A stretch of 64,000 bases of DNA from Megalopta genalis (GCF_051020955.1 NC_135016.1:28739131-28803130), one strand, 5' to 3'. Counted from the first letter of the stretch, positions 21,266 to 33,848 are shown. Numbers and translations are program-made. Notes: a model not told the origin generated them from the letters alone.

Positions 21266-22230
21266 GCTGGAAAAAATGGCTGGGCAGACGCGATTAATAA
21301 AAGTCGAAAGCTATTGCGGCCGGTCGGAAATACGCAGAATCCAATCCTTCCGGTTTACCACGTTTCCGCGTGGCGCAAAACAAGGACTCTGAATTGCGGG
21401 TTCCGCGAGGTCAGCTGAGCGTGACAAGAGCGAGAGTTTGCATTTGTCGGAAATCGTGGATACACGTGCACGCGCGCGCGCGCGTGAACGCCACCGTCCA
21501 ACGAATTGTCCGTCGGTTTGCTAGTAAAATTGACGACAACGCCGCGCCGCGCCGCGTCGTTCTCGTAAAATCAAACCGGTGAGAGTTTTACGATCGACTA
21601 AAATAATTGGCTTCTATTCTAACGTACAAAAGCTCTTCGATTTCGGCACACCGACCAGTTTGATAGAATATATTTTGGCGAACGTTATGCCAAACGAAGG
21701 ATCCCGAATCGTCGGACTGATCCTGGAATGTGGTGCATAGGAACCACAATGCAATTAGTATCTAATTGCACAGTAAAATATGTTCTCGCGAACTGCATAT
21801 TGAATCGATCGAATCAACATTTGACTGAAATTCATATATTACGAGTTTATTGGGCTGACAATATTTTTCGTAAAATGTGGGGAACAATACTCCAATGTGT
21901 TTCGTTTTAATTCATTTTATTTCATTTGATTCACTCGTGAAGCTTCGTTAATGAGTTTTCTACGTCGTAACTTTATTTGACAAGGGATTTATGTCAACCT
22001 TTCTCTAAGGGTGTATTTTACTGTCCGTTAAACATCGTGTTCTACATCACCCAAGTTTGTGTGATCAGTGTCGTTCAAACATTACCGATGATTCGGTGGA
22101 GTACATGAAATTTCGAACAATTCATATCGAATTTTGTTGTACGGTCAAGCGAGTTCTAATGCTAGTTTCGATATTATTATAGTTGTAGCACGTTTCTGTT
22201 TACGATGCTAGTTACTGTTTATGATGCTAT
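21266..22230. other. Non-coding DNA
   Basis: CpG-rich to about 21600, including CGCGCGCGCGCG near 21472-21484 and CCGCGCCGCGCCGCG near 21543, then AT-rich. The ORFs at 21370-21910 are short and featureless. Confidence 0.4.
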
Positions 22231-22322
22231 TAGATTGACCGATAAATCATTGCGTTTTTCCCCATCTTTTCCCAGATAGCAATGCAGCAATAAAACGCAA
22301 TGACTTATTAGCTAACCCGATA
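22231..22322. mobile_element. Mini-mariner foldback (92 bp)
   Basis: Two nearly perfect inverted repeats, TAGATTGACCGATAAATCAT / TGCGTTTTT on the left and TATCGGGTTAGCTAATAAGT / CATTGCGTTTTA in reverse complement on the right, are separated by only about 30 bases. The sequence RTAARTCATTGCGTTTT is typical of terminal repeats of one mariner group. This is the shortest possible non-autonomous derivative, with no coding sequence. Confidence 0.6.
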
Positions 22323-22707
22323 GTTTATGATGCCGTTAGAGAATTCTAATAGTTGAAACAATGAAGGCATTATCGATCGATTAATTACTGACACGCGACG
22401 CATGGCTTTAACTTCGAGTTTCGGAGCTAGCGATGATAAAAGTTTAACCTATAGAGGTAAACTTCGACTTGCAAAGGATTTGGCTATTTGAAATTCGCCT
22501 CATATAGGTTTTCGAGTTAAAGAGGTTCGGGTTATCGTGAAAGTGACGGGCAATTTGTACACTTTATATCACTTATTTCAACTGAAATAATTATTTAAAT
22601 TTACTATTAAATCCTCTCCAGACGACTATAATTAAATATAACCCCAGAAAATTTTAAATTAAAAGTAACCCATATAATATCTTAGATAAACTACGTTTTG
22701 ATCTGAA
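22323..22707. other. AT-rich non-coding DNA
   Basis: No feature recognised. Confidence 0.4.
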
Positions 22708-22850
22708 TTACTATCAGTAAATTAAAATCTTTAATTATATATATATATTACTATCAGTGAATTACTATCAGTAAATTAAAATCTTTAATTATATATATAT
22801 ATATTTTATAAAGATTTTAATTATATATAATCTTTATAAAATTTGAAAAC
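22708..22850. repeat. Short tandem duplication with inverted AT arm
   Basis: The block ACTATCAGTAAATTAAAATC plus TTTAATTATATATATATAT occurs twice (about 22709 and 22758). It is followed by ATAAAGATTTTAATTATATA, an inverted version of part of the unit. The whole can fold into an AT-rich hairpin. Confidence 0.7.
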
Positions 22851-23897
22851 GACAATACATAAACTAATTAATCTAAGTAATTCCTAACGTGGAGTGTCGA
22901 TTTTTTTTAATTACAGGTTCCCCTAATAAGAGTATAAAACCGCCAAATTATTTAATTTTAATGTTTTACATTTAATTATATAATCCTAATAATGATCTAA
23001 TCCTAGTTTTTTTACAAACCTTATTAAATAATTAAATCTTAATTATTATTAATCCTAGAAAATTAGAAACATTCTCGTTCGCCGGCATTTGTCCATAATT
23101 TACTAGCGGCGTTCGAAGCGGCGCGACGCGGCGCGCCGATCGAAAACCTGGCCGCGAGGCTTTACTCTTGCCGCGAGGCGTTCCGCCGCGTGTGTTAATT
23201 AAAAACTTCCGAGCTTCTGAATTCTCACCTGGCCAGGCCCCTCTCGACCGCCGCGTGCACACCCTCCGCGTTTTTCCCCGGCGCTGTATCGGCGTTTCCA
23301 TTGTTGCGCGCCAGAATGCCGAGGTGACATTTATAAACCGGTGATTTAATTCATCAACGGATACGGAGGCTGGGAATGGTGATTCGGCTCGTGGCCATGA
23401 GTGGCGAGGCCAGTAATCAGACACTTTAATTAACGCAGCTTCTCTCTTCTCCTCCCGCCTGTTCCCGAGCTAGCCCTCCCCAACCCCCCTCTGGCCGTTG
23501 ACGCGACGCTTTATCCCTTCCGAATGCCGATAGCTTTTGATCTCAGGTTCGCCGGGCTACTACGTCGGAAGTAACGTCTCGTTGCTGCCAAATCGATCAA
23601 ATCTATCGACATTGAATAGATTATGCGCACACGCCGGCCGGAACCGTGACTGGTCCTCACGCAGCTCCGCTTCGTGAATCGACGAACTGCTATGTCATAT
23701 CTTGATTAACCATCGTACGTCGAATGCAGGGTCGTTTCGACCCGCGAGCGATAAGACTCGGTGGCAGTCCGATGGCAGTACGATGCCAGTGTTGACCAGT
23801 GTTCACAGGAAAATGAGTTACGCGGGGAGTGGGGTGGATCAGGTATGCGCCGGAAGCATCCGCATCGCCCAGACTCGGGCAGCTAGAAAACTAATGA
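22851..23897. other. Non-coding, AT-rich then CpG-rich
   Basis: AT-rich to about 23060, then a GC/CpG-rich single-copy block to about 23880 containing TCGCCGGC- and CCGCGAGGC-type words and a TTTAATTAACGCAGC stretch near 23424. The 130-codon minus ORF (23032-23424) is Arg-rich and featureless. It is a plausible regulatory block by composition only. Confidence 0.4.
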
Positions 23898-24548
23898 TTG
23901 TACTAAGGTGCAATACAATGCAATGTGCAACATAATTTCGTCAACCTTAATCAGAACAGTGTCAAGGTTATTTTTGTACTAAGGTACAATATATTATAAT
24001 ACAATGTGTCAACACAATTTCGTCAACCTTAATCAGAACAGTGTCAAGGTTATTTTTGTACTAAGGTACAATATATTATAATACAATGTGTCAACACAAT
24101 TTCGTCAACCTTAATCAGAACAGTGTCAAGGTTATTTTTGTACTAAGGTACAATATATTATAATACAATGTGTCAACACAATTTCGTCAACCTTAATCAG
24201 AACAGTGTCAAGGTTATTTTTGTACTAAGGTACAATATATTATAATACAATGTGTCAACACAATTTCGTCAACCTTAATCAGAACAGTGTCAAGGTTATT
24301 TTTGTACTAAGGTACAATATATTATAATACAATGTGTCAACACAATTTCGTCAACCTTAATCAGAACAGTGTCAAGGTTATTTTTGTACTAAGGTACAAT
24401 ATATTATAATACAATGTGTCAACACAATTTCGTCAACCTTAATCAGAACAGTGTCAAGGTTATTTTTGTACTAAGGTATAATATATTATAATACAATGTG
24501 TCAACACAATTTCGTCAACCTTAATCAGAACAGTGTCAAGGTTATTAT
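23898..24548. repeat. 82-bp tandem satellite array, about 8 units
   Basis: Unit starts lie at 23941, 24023, 24105, 24187, 24269, 24351, 24433 and 24515, exactly 82 bases apart. The first full seven units look identical except for one C-to-T change near 24478 (AAGGTATAAT). A degenerate partial unit precedes the array and a truncated unit ends it at about 24545. Each unit contains the inverted pair AACCTT/AAGGTT separated by 15 bases and the near-palindrome TTGTACTAAGGTACAA. There are no unique spacers between units, so this is not CRISPR-like. Such homogeneity implies recent amplification or gene conversion. Confidence 0.97.
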
Positions 24549-24823
24549 TAGTGTCATGAAATTACTAATGCATTTTGACTTGTATCAATTTTTTTGTTTG
24601 TTTTCAGTTGTTTATACATTTACAGTTGGTGCCCAGCATTGCCAACTGGATGGAAAACTTTAAATAAAATATTAAATTGTACGATTATATGAGTAACTTT
24701 AACTTTTCGAGGAGAGTTGAAAGCAAAAGGTGGGACAGATTTTATCCCGCCTAACCTCAAACAGTTAATGCATTCGCGCCGCGAATTTTGAACTGGCACG
24801 TCAGAAGCACATCGACTTCGTTT
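24549..24823. other. Non-coding spacer
   Basis: No feature recognised between the satellite and the G4 element. Confidence 0.4.
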
Positions 24824-25036
24824 TGCAGTATAAATTCACCCTAATTAATCTACAGCTTGTACACAAAAGAGGACAATTTGAGAAGAGGCGGTACAATTAT
24901 TACTAAATTATTATTAAAGTTGCCGATTGTCAGCAACCATAAAAACGAGCCGCGAGATTCGATAATCGAACCCCCTCTTCCGAAATTATCAATTTTTATG
25001 TACAAGCTGAGGGTCAATTAGGGAAAATTTACTGTA
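24824..25036. mobile_element. G4 MITE, diverged copy
   Basis: The right end GGGTCAATTAGGGAAAATTT / ACTGTA is a clear G4 terminus, and the left end TGCAGTATAAATTCACCCTA is a decayed one. The interior has GGACAATTTGAGAAGAGGC, and CGAGCCGCGAGATTCGATAATCG, both family hallmarks. It is the most diverged of the seven G4 copies. Confidence 0.7.
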
Positions 25037-25076
25037 TTTTGTTCGGTTGCTCATCTTCTCATCCCATTCCATATTA

Positions 25077-25443
25077 TACAGGGTGTCCGGAGAATGTCTC
25101 GCAATCCGGAAATGGGAGGTTCCTGAGGTCATTTGAAGCAACTTTTTCCTTTGCGAAAATTTTCCTCGAGGCTTCGTGTACGAGTTATTAACGAAAGACA
25201 CTGACCAATAAGAGGCGAGCTCGGCTGGCGCGCGGCGGCCCAGCCAACGAGTGCACGGAGCCCAGTTGCGCTCATTGGCTCGGCCGTCTCGCGCCAAATG
25301 ATCTCGCCTCTGATTGGTCACCGTTTTTCGCTAATAACTCGTAAACGAAGTCGCGGATTGCATTTTCGCTAAGGAAAAAGTTGCTTCAAATGACCTCAGG
25401 GATCTCCTACTTTCGGATTGCGAGACATTTTTGGGACACCCTA
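25077..25443. mobile_element. G1 foldback element, copy 2
   Basis: TA-flanked, left end CAGGGTGTCCGGAGAATGTC, right end in reverse complement AGGGTGTCCCAAAAATGTCT. Long inverted arms hold AACTTTTTCCTTTGCGAAAA, CCAAT (near 25206), ATTGG (near 25276 and 25315) and GAGGCGAGCTCG. It is the clearest full copy together with 58084-58466. The ORF 24989-25321 on the minus strand runs through the arm and is incidental. Confidence 0.92.
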
Positions 25444-25520
25444 TATACCGTAGCACGTGTTTCATTGCCTGGTCAGAGACGGTAACATCGCAATTAAGTC
25501 ACGTAAAAAGAAAAAACGAG

Positions 25521-25747
25521 TACAGTAATGTCTCTCTAATTGACGCTCAGATTGCTCATAAAAATGGACAATTTGGGAAGAGGAAATTCGATTATTCGAG
25601 CCTTGCGTCTCGTTATTATAGTTACGAATCGTCAACAACTATAAAAAACGAGCCGCAAGGCTCCAATAATCGTATCTCCTCTTCCCAAATTGTCCATTTC
25701 TGTGCGTCTGTGACAATCTGAGCGTCAATTAGAGAGACATTACTGTA
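25521..25747. mobile_element. G4 MITE, copy (227 bp)
   Basis: TACAGTAATGTCTCTCTAAT at the left and AATTAGAGAGACATTACTGT at the right form near-perfect terminal inverted repeats next to TA. A longer inner inverted repeat includes GGACAATTTGGGAAGAGGA and a hairpin around CGAGCC...CTATAAAAAACGAGCCGC. It is non-coding. Confidence 0.92.
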
Positions 25748-27985
25748 CCTTGGCCGTGATATCGAAGAGGTAGAAGTTATAAATCGAAAGGATTTCCTCG
25801 TGCTCGTAAAACAGCGGACTCCGAGACGGAGGAGCGGGCGGTTCGACAGAAATCCGGGACAAGACAGGAATTCAAAACAGTTTCCAGACCAACAGGTGCT
25901 AAACGTCAAAGCGCGAGGTAATTTTTAAAGCTTCTCACGCGATAAATTTCGCGTTACCGGACTCGTTACGACTGCTGACGATGTCGCGCCGTTACGAGCT
26001 GCTCTCGCGGCAATAACGTGTCGTGTAGACACTGCGTTGTACAGGTGAACGGAAGTTTTTTTTTTCGCCCGGCACACGGGTCGGCGCGCCATAACGGTCC
26101 GGGAACGATGGCATTACGATACCGCGCATATCCTTGCCGCGCTCTAATGCGTATTTACAGCGCGAGCATCGATTATTGTCACCGCTTCATCATCCTCCCC
26201 TTCCAGCAGAGGCGTGAACGACGAACGCTCGAAAAAACAGCCGGATGATCGAGTATGATACGCGGGAAAAATGCAAAGGAAATAGCAGAACTTCAATGAA
26301 ATTGTTCAAAGTTTCAATTGGACTAGATGCAACAGTTATTGTACGAGCGAGTTGACGACGAAGAAAGTTGTTCAAAGTGGAAATAGGGTAAGTGTGTCAA
26401 TTACTGTGCCACACCCTGGTTATTGTATGCTTGCAAGAATTTGACTTATATTTAAAGACAACGTTATTAAGTTAAAGAATTTTTTCAATAAAATTTCACC
26501 TATAATTTTCATAGCCGAATCAAAACTTTAACTTCTCGAGGCCTATAACATGCGGAAAATAATCTTTTTAATTTCTGATACAAGGTTTGATGTGTTTTTG
26601 CCTCGATCTTGTCAAGATACCAATACGATGCTTTCCAAAATAAAAGAATACATTATTCTATCCATAAATCTCGTCTAAATTACAAAAAAACAATACAATC
26701 GACTTCTTAGATATATCTTTTTATTTCAGATAATTCAGTAACTGAAACAAATTTACGCCTTGTTTTTATAACTGTGCGCTGTAAATGGATTCAGTTTTCA
26801 TGTCTTTTTCCATGCGTGCATTGATTGCTGAATCTTCTCACGAAGGATTTTCGAAGGAAGTTTTTCGAATAATATCGCAAGTATTCAAACATATATGTGT
26901 AATAAATTATGTTAAATAATTTCACGCACTTACATTTTTGTTACAGGATTATTTACCTAGATTCGTATTATATTTATTTTAAAAGACATCGACATATAAT
27001 CGAAATATTTTAAGAAGCGCAATATGGCTAAAAGATACTATTTAATTTGTCGAATACTCTGTAATCAACACAATTACTCCAGCTCGGAGCGCAAAGAAAG
27101 AAATTTGTTTGATGAAATCGGTATCGAAGAATTTACATTTCCTTAATCGGATAAAATGAATGCAGTTTACGTAAATTTACGAGATTCTATACTTCGATAA
27201 ACGAAAACGTCCTTCGCAGGCGTGAAATAATTCGGAACTACAGATTCTCTCTCATTAAAATATTAATCCATTCGAACTCAATTTAAAGCAATTTCCATCC
27301 CCGCGAAAATCCGAAGGAGGAAAGAATTTGATCGAAGTTCAAAACTTTCCCGTTTCTGTGTTGATTATAAATACCGCTGCCGATGGAGGCAGCTGTTGCT
27401 GGCCACTCGCGAGCATTATCCAGCAGCACGTTATTATCTAACTCGAAATTAGTGCATAATTAGTAGTTACGGGCCGGTGATATTAAACTGCAATCTACTC
27501 GGCAAAGTAAATTCGTCGATGCCGGCCGCGCGCGCTGTTTAAACGTGATCACATAATTACGGGTACACAGCCGTTGAAATTGAGTCGTTAAACAATGCGT
27601 TCGTTCGAACAGCCGACGCTCGAAGAGAAATTGCGAAATTAAGAATCCCCGACAGGTTTGACTCCTCGTCGGACTGAAACTGTTTCGCGAAACTCCCTAC
27701 CGTTTCACAGTGGTCTGGCAAAGCAGATCCATGACCAAAATTATTTTAGCTTCGTTTCAAGTTCTTAGGCTTTATTTCAGAAATATGTACTAACATCTCA
27801 AAAATCGAGGTGAACAGCATTTTTTATGAAAAAGGTATTTTCTCTGCAAGATTTTGTATTCTAATTGATAGAAAAATGAATACTGATCAACATTCGTTCG
27901 ACACATTTTTTTGCCAGATCATCGGAAATCTCCGAGAAAACATTGTTTATTTTCGACCTGGTGTTTATAACGTTATATCTTATCA
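25748..27985. other. Single-copy non-coding DNA
   Basis: CpG-rich at 25780-26250, AT-rich at 26400-27350, mixed after. Around 27370-27560 lies a block with CAGCTGTTGCTGG, several TAATTA-type words and GATAATAACG-like sites, which could be regulatory. A weak echo of the 11.5/41.8 kb interspersed repeat is at 27790-27830 (GAACAGCATTTTTTATGAAA). No gene found. Confidence 0.4.
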
Positions 27986-28188
27986 CTTGACTGCGTATTT
28001 TATGCATTTATGGCACGATCGAGTAGTTGCATTTCAGAATAGTAGAAAGATTAAAAGCATTTTAAGGCGTCGATGTATTATTTTTAATCTATTAAAATTA
28101 TTAAACGAAGAAAGATCTTTCTATTTCGTTTCTTTTTGTTGCAATTTATGCAGGCAATTTTTATTTTGCACAAAAATCCGCAATCTGC
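27986..28188. mobile_element. G3 MITE, copy
   Basis: Left end TGACTGCGTATTTTATGCAT; right end TTTTGCACAAAAATCCGCAATC. The left subterminal TTTATGCATTTATG is shared with the copy at 56773. It is an AT-rich, non-coding interior crossed by a chance ORF (27810-28211). Confidence 0.7.
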
Positions 28189-29944
28189 TTATTATAGAAC
28201 TGTCCGAATGAACCGATATTATGGATTTTAAAGCATCGGGGGTTGGAAACCTATTAGAGAAGACAATCCTTCAAAATATGATAGTTGCAAAGCTGATCTC
28301 TGAATCTGAATTCTGAATTTGATTTAGATCGTCGGACATCTATCTCTTTGATGCAAATGTAGGGCGAAATCGGCACGATCGTTGTACTTTTGGGACTGGT
28401 CGACTTTAAAGGCTCGTCTAGGCAAACACGTCGGATGATTCTCTGCAAACGGGGAATAACGTGTGCCGGGTTCCAGAGTGCACAAACCTTAATGAATCCG
28501 CGGCGATCCAACGAAACTCGGTCATCGGGTCTAATGTGCCGAAAAGTGGGCAAACAGTGATTCATTCACTCGCCACGGTCAGCTCAATCCCAACGAAGAA
28601 TTCGTAGACCGAGAAGAATCGATACTGCCGGCTGCGGTGCGGTTATGCTGCGTCTCCACATTCAGACCGCTCAGGATGATACCACTCGCGAATTCTTGGC
28701 AGTTAAACTTGAAATCGGAAAAATATTTGCCTGGACGATTCTGCACTTGCATTCGAACAGTGCACTATTTTTTATAAGAAGGGAAGAGCATTTATAATTT
28801 TAATAGAACTTTTCTGAAACATCGTCAACCGGTTAATACATACAATGTTAAATAGTACTTTCAACAATTATATCTTAAAGTTTGATCGAATGTTTTCTGA
28901 CAGTGTAAAAGGCCTTCTAATGGCGGACCATTTTCACAACTGTACTATCGACGATGCTTATAACAATTCTGAACTTTATTCAGCAATTTTTCAAAACACA
29001 TTTTTGAAGATACTTCTTGCAAGCTTATGCATTTTTCGATTGTTTCTGATGTGACAGCAATTTACCTTATTTAATTGTCGAAAATTGAGTAATTAAGTGA
29101 ACGATCTAAATGCTTCGAGTCAAAGTGATCCGGCAACCGCAGTGAGATGGTTAATGCATACCATATATCGTAACCCACTCGACACAAAAAGAGCAAACAA
29201 TTTCTAAAAACATCCCCAATTACCCGTGTTTACTTTCCAAAAGATTAAGTACCCACTGGTAGTAAAAGAGTAGCTTCCACGGTTCGTAAAAAATGGCTAT
29301 CAGACCCATATCCACTTAACATAAATTCCAAAGAATTGGACTGTCCAGAATAGAAGCTGGTGCTGTTACGGGGGATAATATGGAGAGTAACCCTTTGCCA
29401 CGTCCATTAGTAAATTCTATTCTCGGGGATTGCTCTTACGTGGACACCGAGCAAAGCTGTCCCACCTGAGTCCACTCGAGAGTAAACTCCGCCGTATACC
29501 GGCTTTGTGTCCAGTGGTAAGCACTGCTCTCGAATGTAATACCATCGAGTGGACACGCAGCGTTACGACGACGGGCCGATCGCGAACGTCGTCTCACCCT
29601 TAAACTATCTTCTCCTCTATCCACTTTGATCCGTTCCGCGATCCCCTTTCCGCGACCGGGTTCTTTCTGTCCTGCAACATCCGACCAGCCCCACCGATAT
29701 TCCTAGAAATGATAGTCGCGGAGGATCCGGGTCGCGCGTAAATTTCCGGAATCTTAGCTGATTTATCGCCGTTTGAAATATAGGTTGTCGCCGAGAAAGA
29801 TGCCGGCTTCCGGGTCGTGGAGGTAGTGGCACAGTTTACTTTTAACTTAGGGCTGCTTCGAGATTCATCTCCTCGAGATCAGAGCCCAGAATTCAGTATT
29901 ACTCGAATATTTCATTCGAACAACAATTATTCGTTAATCGTAGC
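28189..29944. other. Non-coding DNA with a repeat fragment
   Basis: Mostly unassigned. 29094-29130 resembles 18751-18787 (see there). ORFs 28254-28565, 28845-29054 and 29436-29832 are under 105 codons and show no domain. CpG-rich around 29500-29820. Confidence 0.4.
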
Positions 29945-30150
29945 TAAACTGCGGATCATTATGCGAAATAGAGATTTTCGTTTGTAAAACGCAGAATAAA
30001 TTGTTTCTTCCATAAATTCTATTAACTTCATATATAATCTCGTAATAATTACGTATAATAGCGTAACAATATCATTAAATTCTTATGCCTTCACAATATT
30101 ATATCTCGTTCGCTCTTCGTTTCCCATAGATGCATAAAATTCGCAGTTTA
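29945..30150. mobile_element. G3 MITE, copy (206 bp)
   Basis: TAAACTGCGGATCATTATGC at the left and ATGCATAAAATTCGCAGTTTA at the right are inverted. TA flanks are present on both sides. The AT-rich interior has no coding sequence. Confidence 0.78.
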
Positions 30151-30179
30151 AAAAAGTATTCTATCTACTTGTTCCAATA

Positions 30180-30335
30180 CTTCTTCAACTTTTATTCGAA
30201 TAATACATAAATTTTGGTTCGAATAATTATTCAATTTTTATTCGAATATTTCTTCAATTATCATTTGAATAATTCTTCAATTTTCGTTCAAATAATTTTC
30301 CATTTTTTATTCGAATGATTTATTCAAATAGAGAT
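30180..30335. repeat. Degenerate tandem repeat (about 30-bp unit)
   Basis: The words TTCGAATAATTATTCAATTT, TTCGAATATTTCTTCAATTA, TTTGAATAATTCTTCAATTT and TTCAAATAATTTTCCATTTT follow one another with a period near 30 bases. AT-rich, non-coding. Confidence 0.75.
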
Positions 30336-30770
30336 TGTAAAATTATTCAGTGTAGATTAATGTTGCAATTTTGACACGGATCAACAGCAACCAAATTCTT
30401 CTTACTGGATTCTAATAAAAGTAATCCGATTCAAGAGCAAAAAAAATGACTCAAGAGTGAGGAAACTCTGATGAGAAACTCGCTGATGAGAGGCGACTTT
30501 GACGAGGAACTCGCGAAACGTGTTATTCGGAATGGGTCGTTTCACGAAAATTGGTTAAAGAGCGTCGAATGTGAAGATGGAAGCAGACGTGTCCAGTGCA
30601 CGGATCAAGCAGACATTAATGGTTTGTAATGTTTGTAAATATTTAACGACAGCCAGAAATTGAGTTTTGACATTTTGACAACACAACGTTGATTACAGTT
30701 CCTAACGATCAACAGACCTTCAAACTAGTAAATATTAAATGTATTGCTTCTAGTGTATACGCAGAATTAA
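30336..30770. other. Non-coding spacer
   Basis: Nothing recognised. Contains a purine-rich stretch with repeated GATGAGA words near 30470-30500. Confidence 0.4.
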
Positions 30771-31060
30771 TTAACCCTAGAAAGATAACCATATGACAAC
30801 GTACGTAAAAGATAACCATACGCTTCAGAGGCGCATGCTTTTCTAAGGCGTCAATTTTATACTAACAATGGATATTTATTTAAGTTAATCTAGTCATTTT
30901 AAATGTTTGGCATTATTGTAAAAATAAAATGCATTTATATTATATTTTTTTATATTTTAAGTAATTTTAAACTTAAATCACTAGACCTCTATGAAAACGG
31001 TGCAGTCAGTTGTTTATTTCGCAGGCGCCTCTGCGACGTAGGTTATCTTTCTCGGGTTAA
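30771..31060 (-). mobile_element. F1 piggyBac-type MITE, copy 3, subfamily B
   Basis: TTAA at both ends; the left terminus here is CCCTAGAAAGATA, so the element is reversed relative to the copies at 5614 and 11990. Most of it matches them closely, but the block next to the CCCGAG end reads CGGTGCAGTCAGTTGTTTAT (here in this orientation) instead of the subfamily A sequence. The copy at 55120-55409 shares the B block. Confidence 0.92.
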
Positions 31061-31577
31061 AGAGAAAATACAATGCAAATAAGATTAATAGCGTAAAATG
31101 ATAAAACAGGAGAAAGCAGAAGATATGAAGAAAAACAAATTCGAAGGAACAAGAAGGTAATTAAAAGAAGAGCAAGATACGATGAAAGATAACATAAAAG
31201 AACAACGCAAGAAAAATTTGTTAGAACAAGTAGAATAGAACTATTTTTACGTTAAGATGTTATATTATTACGTGTCATATCAGCAAGATTATATCAAATA
31301 CTACAAAGTAGATCATAGAAATGGGAAATTTTTTAAAAAATTATGCTGCGTTTTAATCATTTACATCCTTCCGTATTACAAATTTATGATGCGTGTAATA
31401 TTAAATTTACGAAGTGGCCAGAAATTGTACTAAACATGACCAGAGCTGGTGTATTCTACTTTTTTTCTGTCGTAATCATTTTTGAGTCAATTTGTTACCC
31501 TATTGCGAGGCAGATATCGAAACTGAAGATATTAATTGATCTATTAAAACTTGTACATTTCCCATGCGATGCGACGC
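31061..31577. other. AT-rich non-coding DNA
   Basis: Contains a 79-codon ORF (31343-31582 plus) with hydrophobic middle and no recognised relationship. Nothing else seen. Confidence 0.35.
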
Positions 31578-31650
31578 TTTAAGAATATTTGCATTGAAAT
31601 TCCTTATAAATCCTTAACGCGGCCACAACCGGTACATCTACTCCACCAGC
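31578..31650 (+). repeat. Old interspersed repeat, empty-site relative
   Basis: TTAAGAATATTTGCATTGAA onward aligns by eye with 12276-12350. Here the TTAA carries no F1 insertion, so this locus shows the ancestral state of the site occupied at 11990-12279. Confidence 0.55.
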
Positions 31651-33848
31651 AGCAAAAGGTGGCATCGTTGTTGATCAGCCGAACGATCCATCGTGGGTAG
31701 GAAAAACAGCTGATTCCATCCGGGGAGCAGTAGTGTTTTTGCAAGGGGTTGAATCCCGCGGCCCTCCGGGCTGCTGTAGGTGTAAAGGGGAAGTCTACGA
31801 GGCGTAGACCTGGCTAAGGATTTGTTACGCAAACATCATCGTGGCGCTACGATAACAAATCACTACGTGTTGACTTCTACCACTATCGAACGATCGAGCC
31901 CGGTCGCCCCTGAATCCTCGGCCTCTGTTTTCACTGCGTCACGAATCAGATTTCCGGATTCCTGATAAAGCCTTCCGACAATATTCGACAAACGTTTTCG
32001 ATTCCCTCTGTTTTCATCTCTCTGTACGCTCCAATAGCTACGCTTTTTGCCAACCAAAATATATCTTCCGCGCGCGCGTTCTCTTTTTTTCTTCATTTTT
32101 CGCTCGCGGGAAAAGTTTATTTCGACACAGGGGGAGATTTAGTGCCGAAACACACTTACAGGCGATGCCCGGGTCGTGTTCGTTTCGCGCTCGGTCCGCG
32201 CAAGTGTTCACATTAGCGAGCAAATATCGCGCCAGGCGAGTCCGATCAATTACTGAATGAACCTCGGAGAGGCTCAGACCGAACATCGGCATATAATAAT
32301 AACGCAATGTGAAACATATTCATTTTTTTTTATTGCCACTTTTACCAATGTAATGTAAGGTTCTTCTGATTAAAATAAGACCAAACACGACATAATTTTT
32401 GTGAGATTATATCGATGTTTGTAAGAAATATAAATATACCTTCCATATTAATGTTAACTTAAATTTTTTTTTATGTTTACGATAAACAATTAATATTGAT
32501 AAGTAAATCCAACTGATATCGTGATTGGTGTCATTTGAATCGGAAAAATGTCACAAATACATCAGTAAAAGTTTTATTAAAAGAAAAAAGAAGCGAAAGC
32601 AAAAAAGTTTCATCTTTGCAATATGTGCTCTGTATAAATGAATCTTACAGTAAAATTTATATTTTATTGTACAATTTGAGATGTATTTTCTAAATGAATA
32701 ACTGTGTATACAATATAAAGTAATAAATAATAATCTTGCATGGAACGGGAGTGCCATGCACAATGTGAACAATCTAATACAAATCAAATGAAAGAATATC
32801 CGGACAAGACACAACTTTGTTTGTAAGTGTGTTTTGGCCTTTATAAAACCGGTTCGACGAAGGAAACCGGTGGACAAGAGGATGAACTTCTTTTCCGCTT
32901 ATTTCCCCCCGGCGAGCCAGACAACCGGGAAATTATAACGGATAATTGGTCCACGGACCGGGAGAGATAACGAAAAACACAGAAGTATCGTTTCGATTCT
33001 CGTCATCAGTCCGCGTGCTCTTAAACGCTCGAGGTAAAGAAGCTTACGACAAGAGTGGAGGAATTACTTCACGATAACTGATAGATTTGACAAGCCAATC
33101 GCGCCGCGCCGCACTGTGGAGCCGTTAATGGACAAAATTCGAAGAAATCACTGCTTCGTATCTCTTCAAAACTATCTGTACGATGTGTTAAAATGTTTAA
33201 ATAATCATATCTAGAAACAGAGTGAACAAAAGATTTTTCGGGTAGAAATTAATAGTACTCTCGCGTGCGGTGGTAGAAAGTTCTTTTATTTCGCGGACTA
33301 TGTCTGCGGACGAGTCGCGATGCAGTGATCGAGTTTGATTTTTCGTTTCGCCGTTTGACCTGGTAAAATTCTTGAACAACCCTGATTGGTCAACCCCACG
33401 CGTTGGGCCTTTCCAATCAGCGTTGCTCATTTTGTCCTTTTTACCGCCCGCCCCTTACGCTCTTTGCGTATTTTCGGGACGGCGTGGTAATCGGAGGGGA
33501 TGATGAGTTGTACGTGACAACGTGTGGAACTTTTCCTCCGGGTCACCCGCGTTGGACCACATGGCCTTTGGGTCGCTGGGCCCGCTTCGAATACCCTTCG
33601 GAAACTCTCCTAATTTATGACGGTCTCTTTAGCTATTGAAGAATTTCTTAAAAGTCTCTACTGCAAACATGTGCTATCAAGTGGTGAACTTGTCTTCTCA
33701 AAAATAGCTTCTTCGAAGGAGAGTCATAAATTACGTTGGCCGTTTGCACGAGGACTGAAGATCTTATTGTGCGCACGACTGGTCGCTACAGATTCAACAG
33801 GAGATTAATTTCAAGCGAGTTCTCCGAGCGAATAATAGGAAGATAAAA
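31651..33848. other. Single-copy non-coding DNA
   Basis: Mixed composition, AT-rich at 32300-32860. All ORFs are under 110 codons and lack recognisable features. No mobile element ends or RNA genes identified. Confidence 0.4.

Noticed and set aside
23898..24548. Regular repeat array resembling a CRISPR layout
   Set aside because: Units are contiguous 82-bp copies without unique spacers; the setting is eukaryotic and no cas genes are present.
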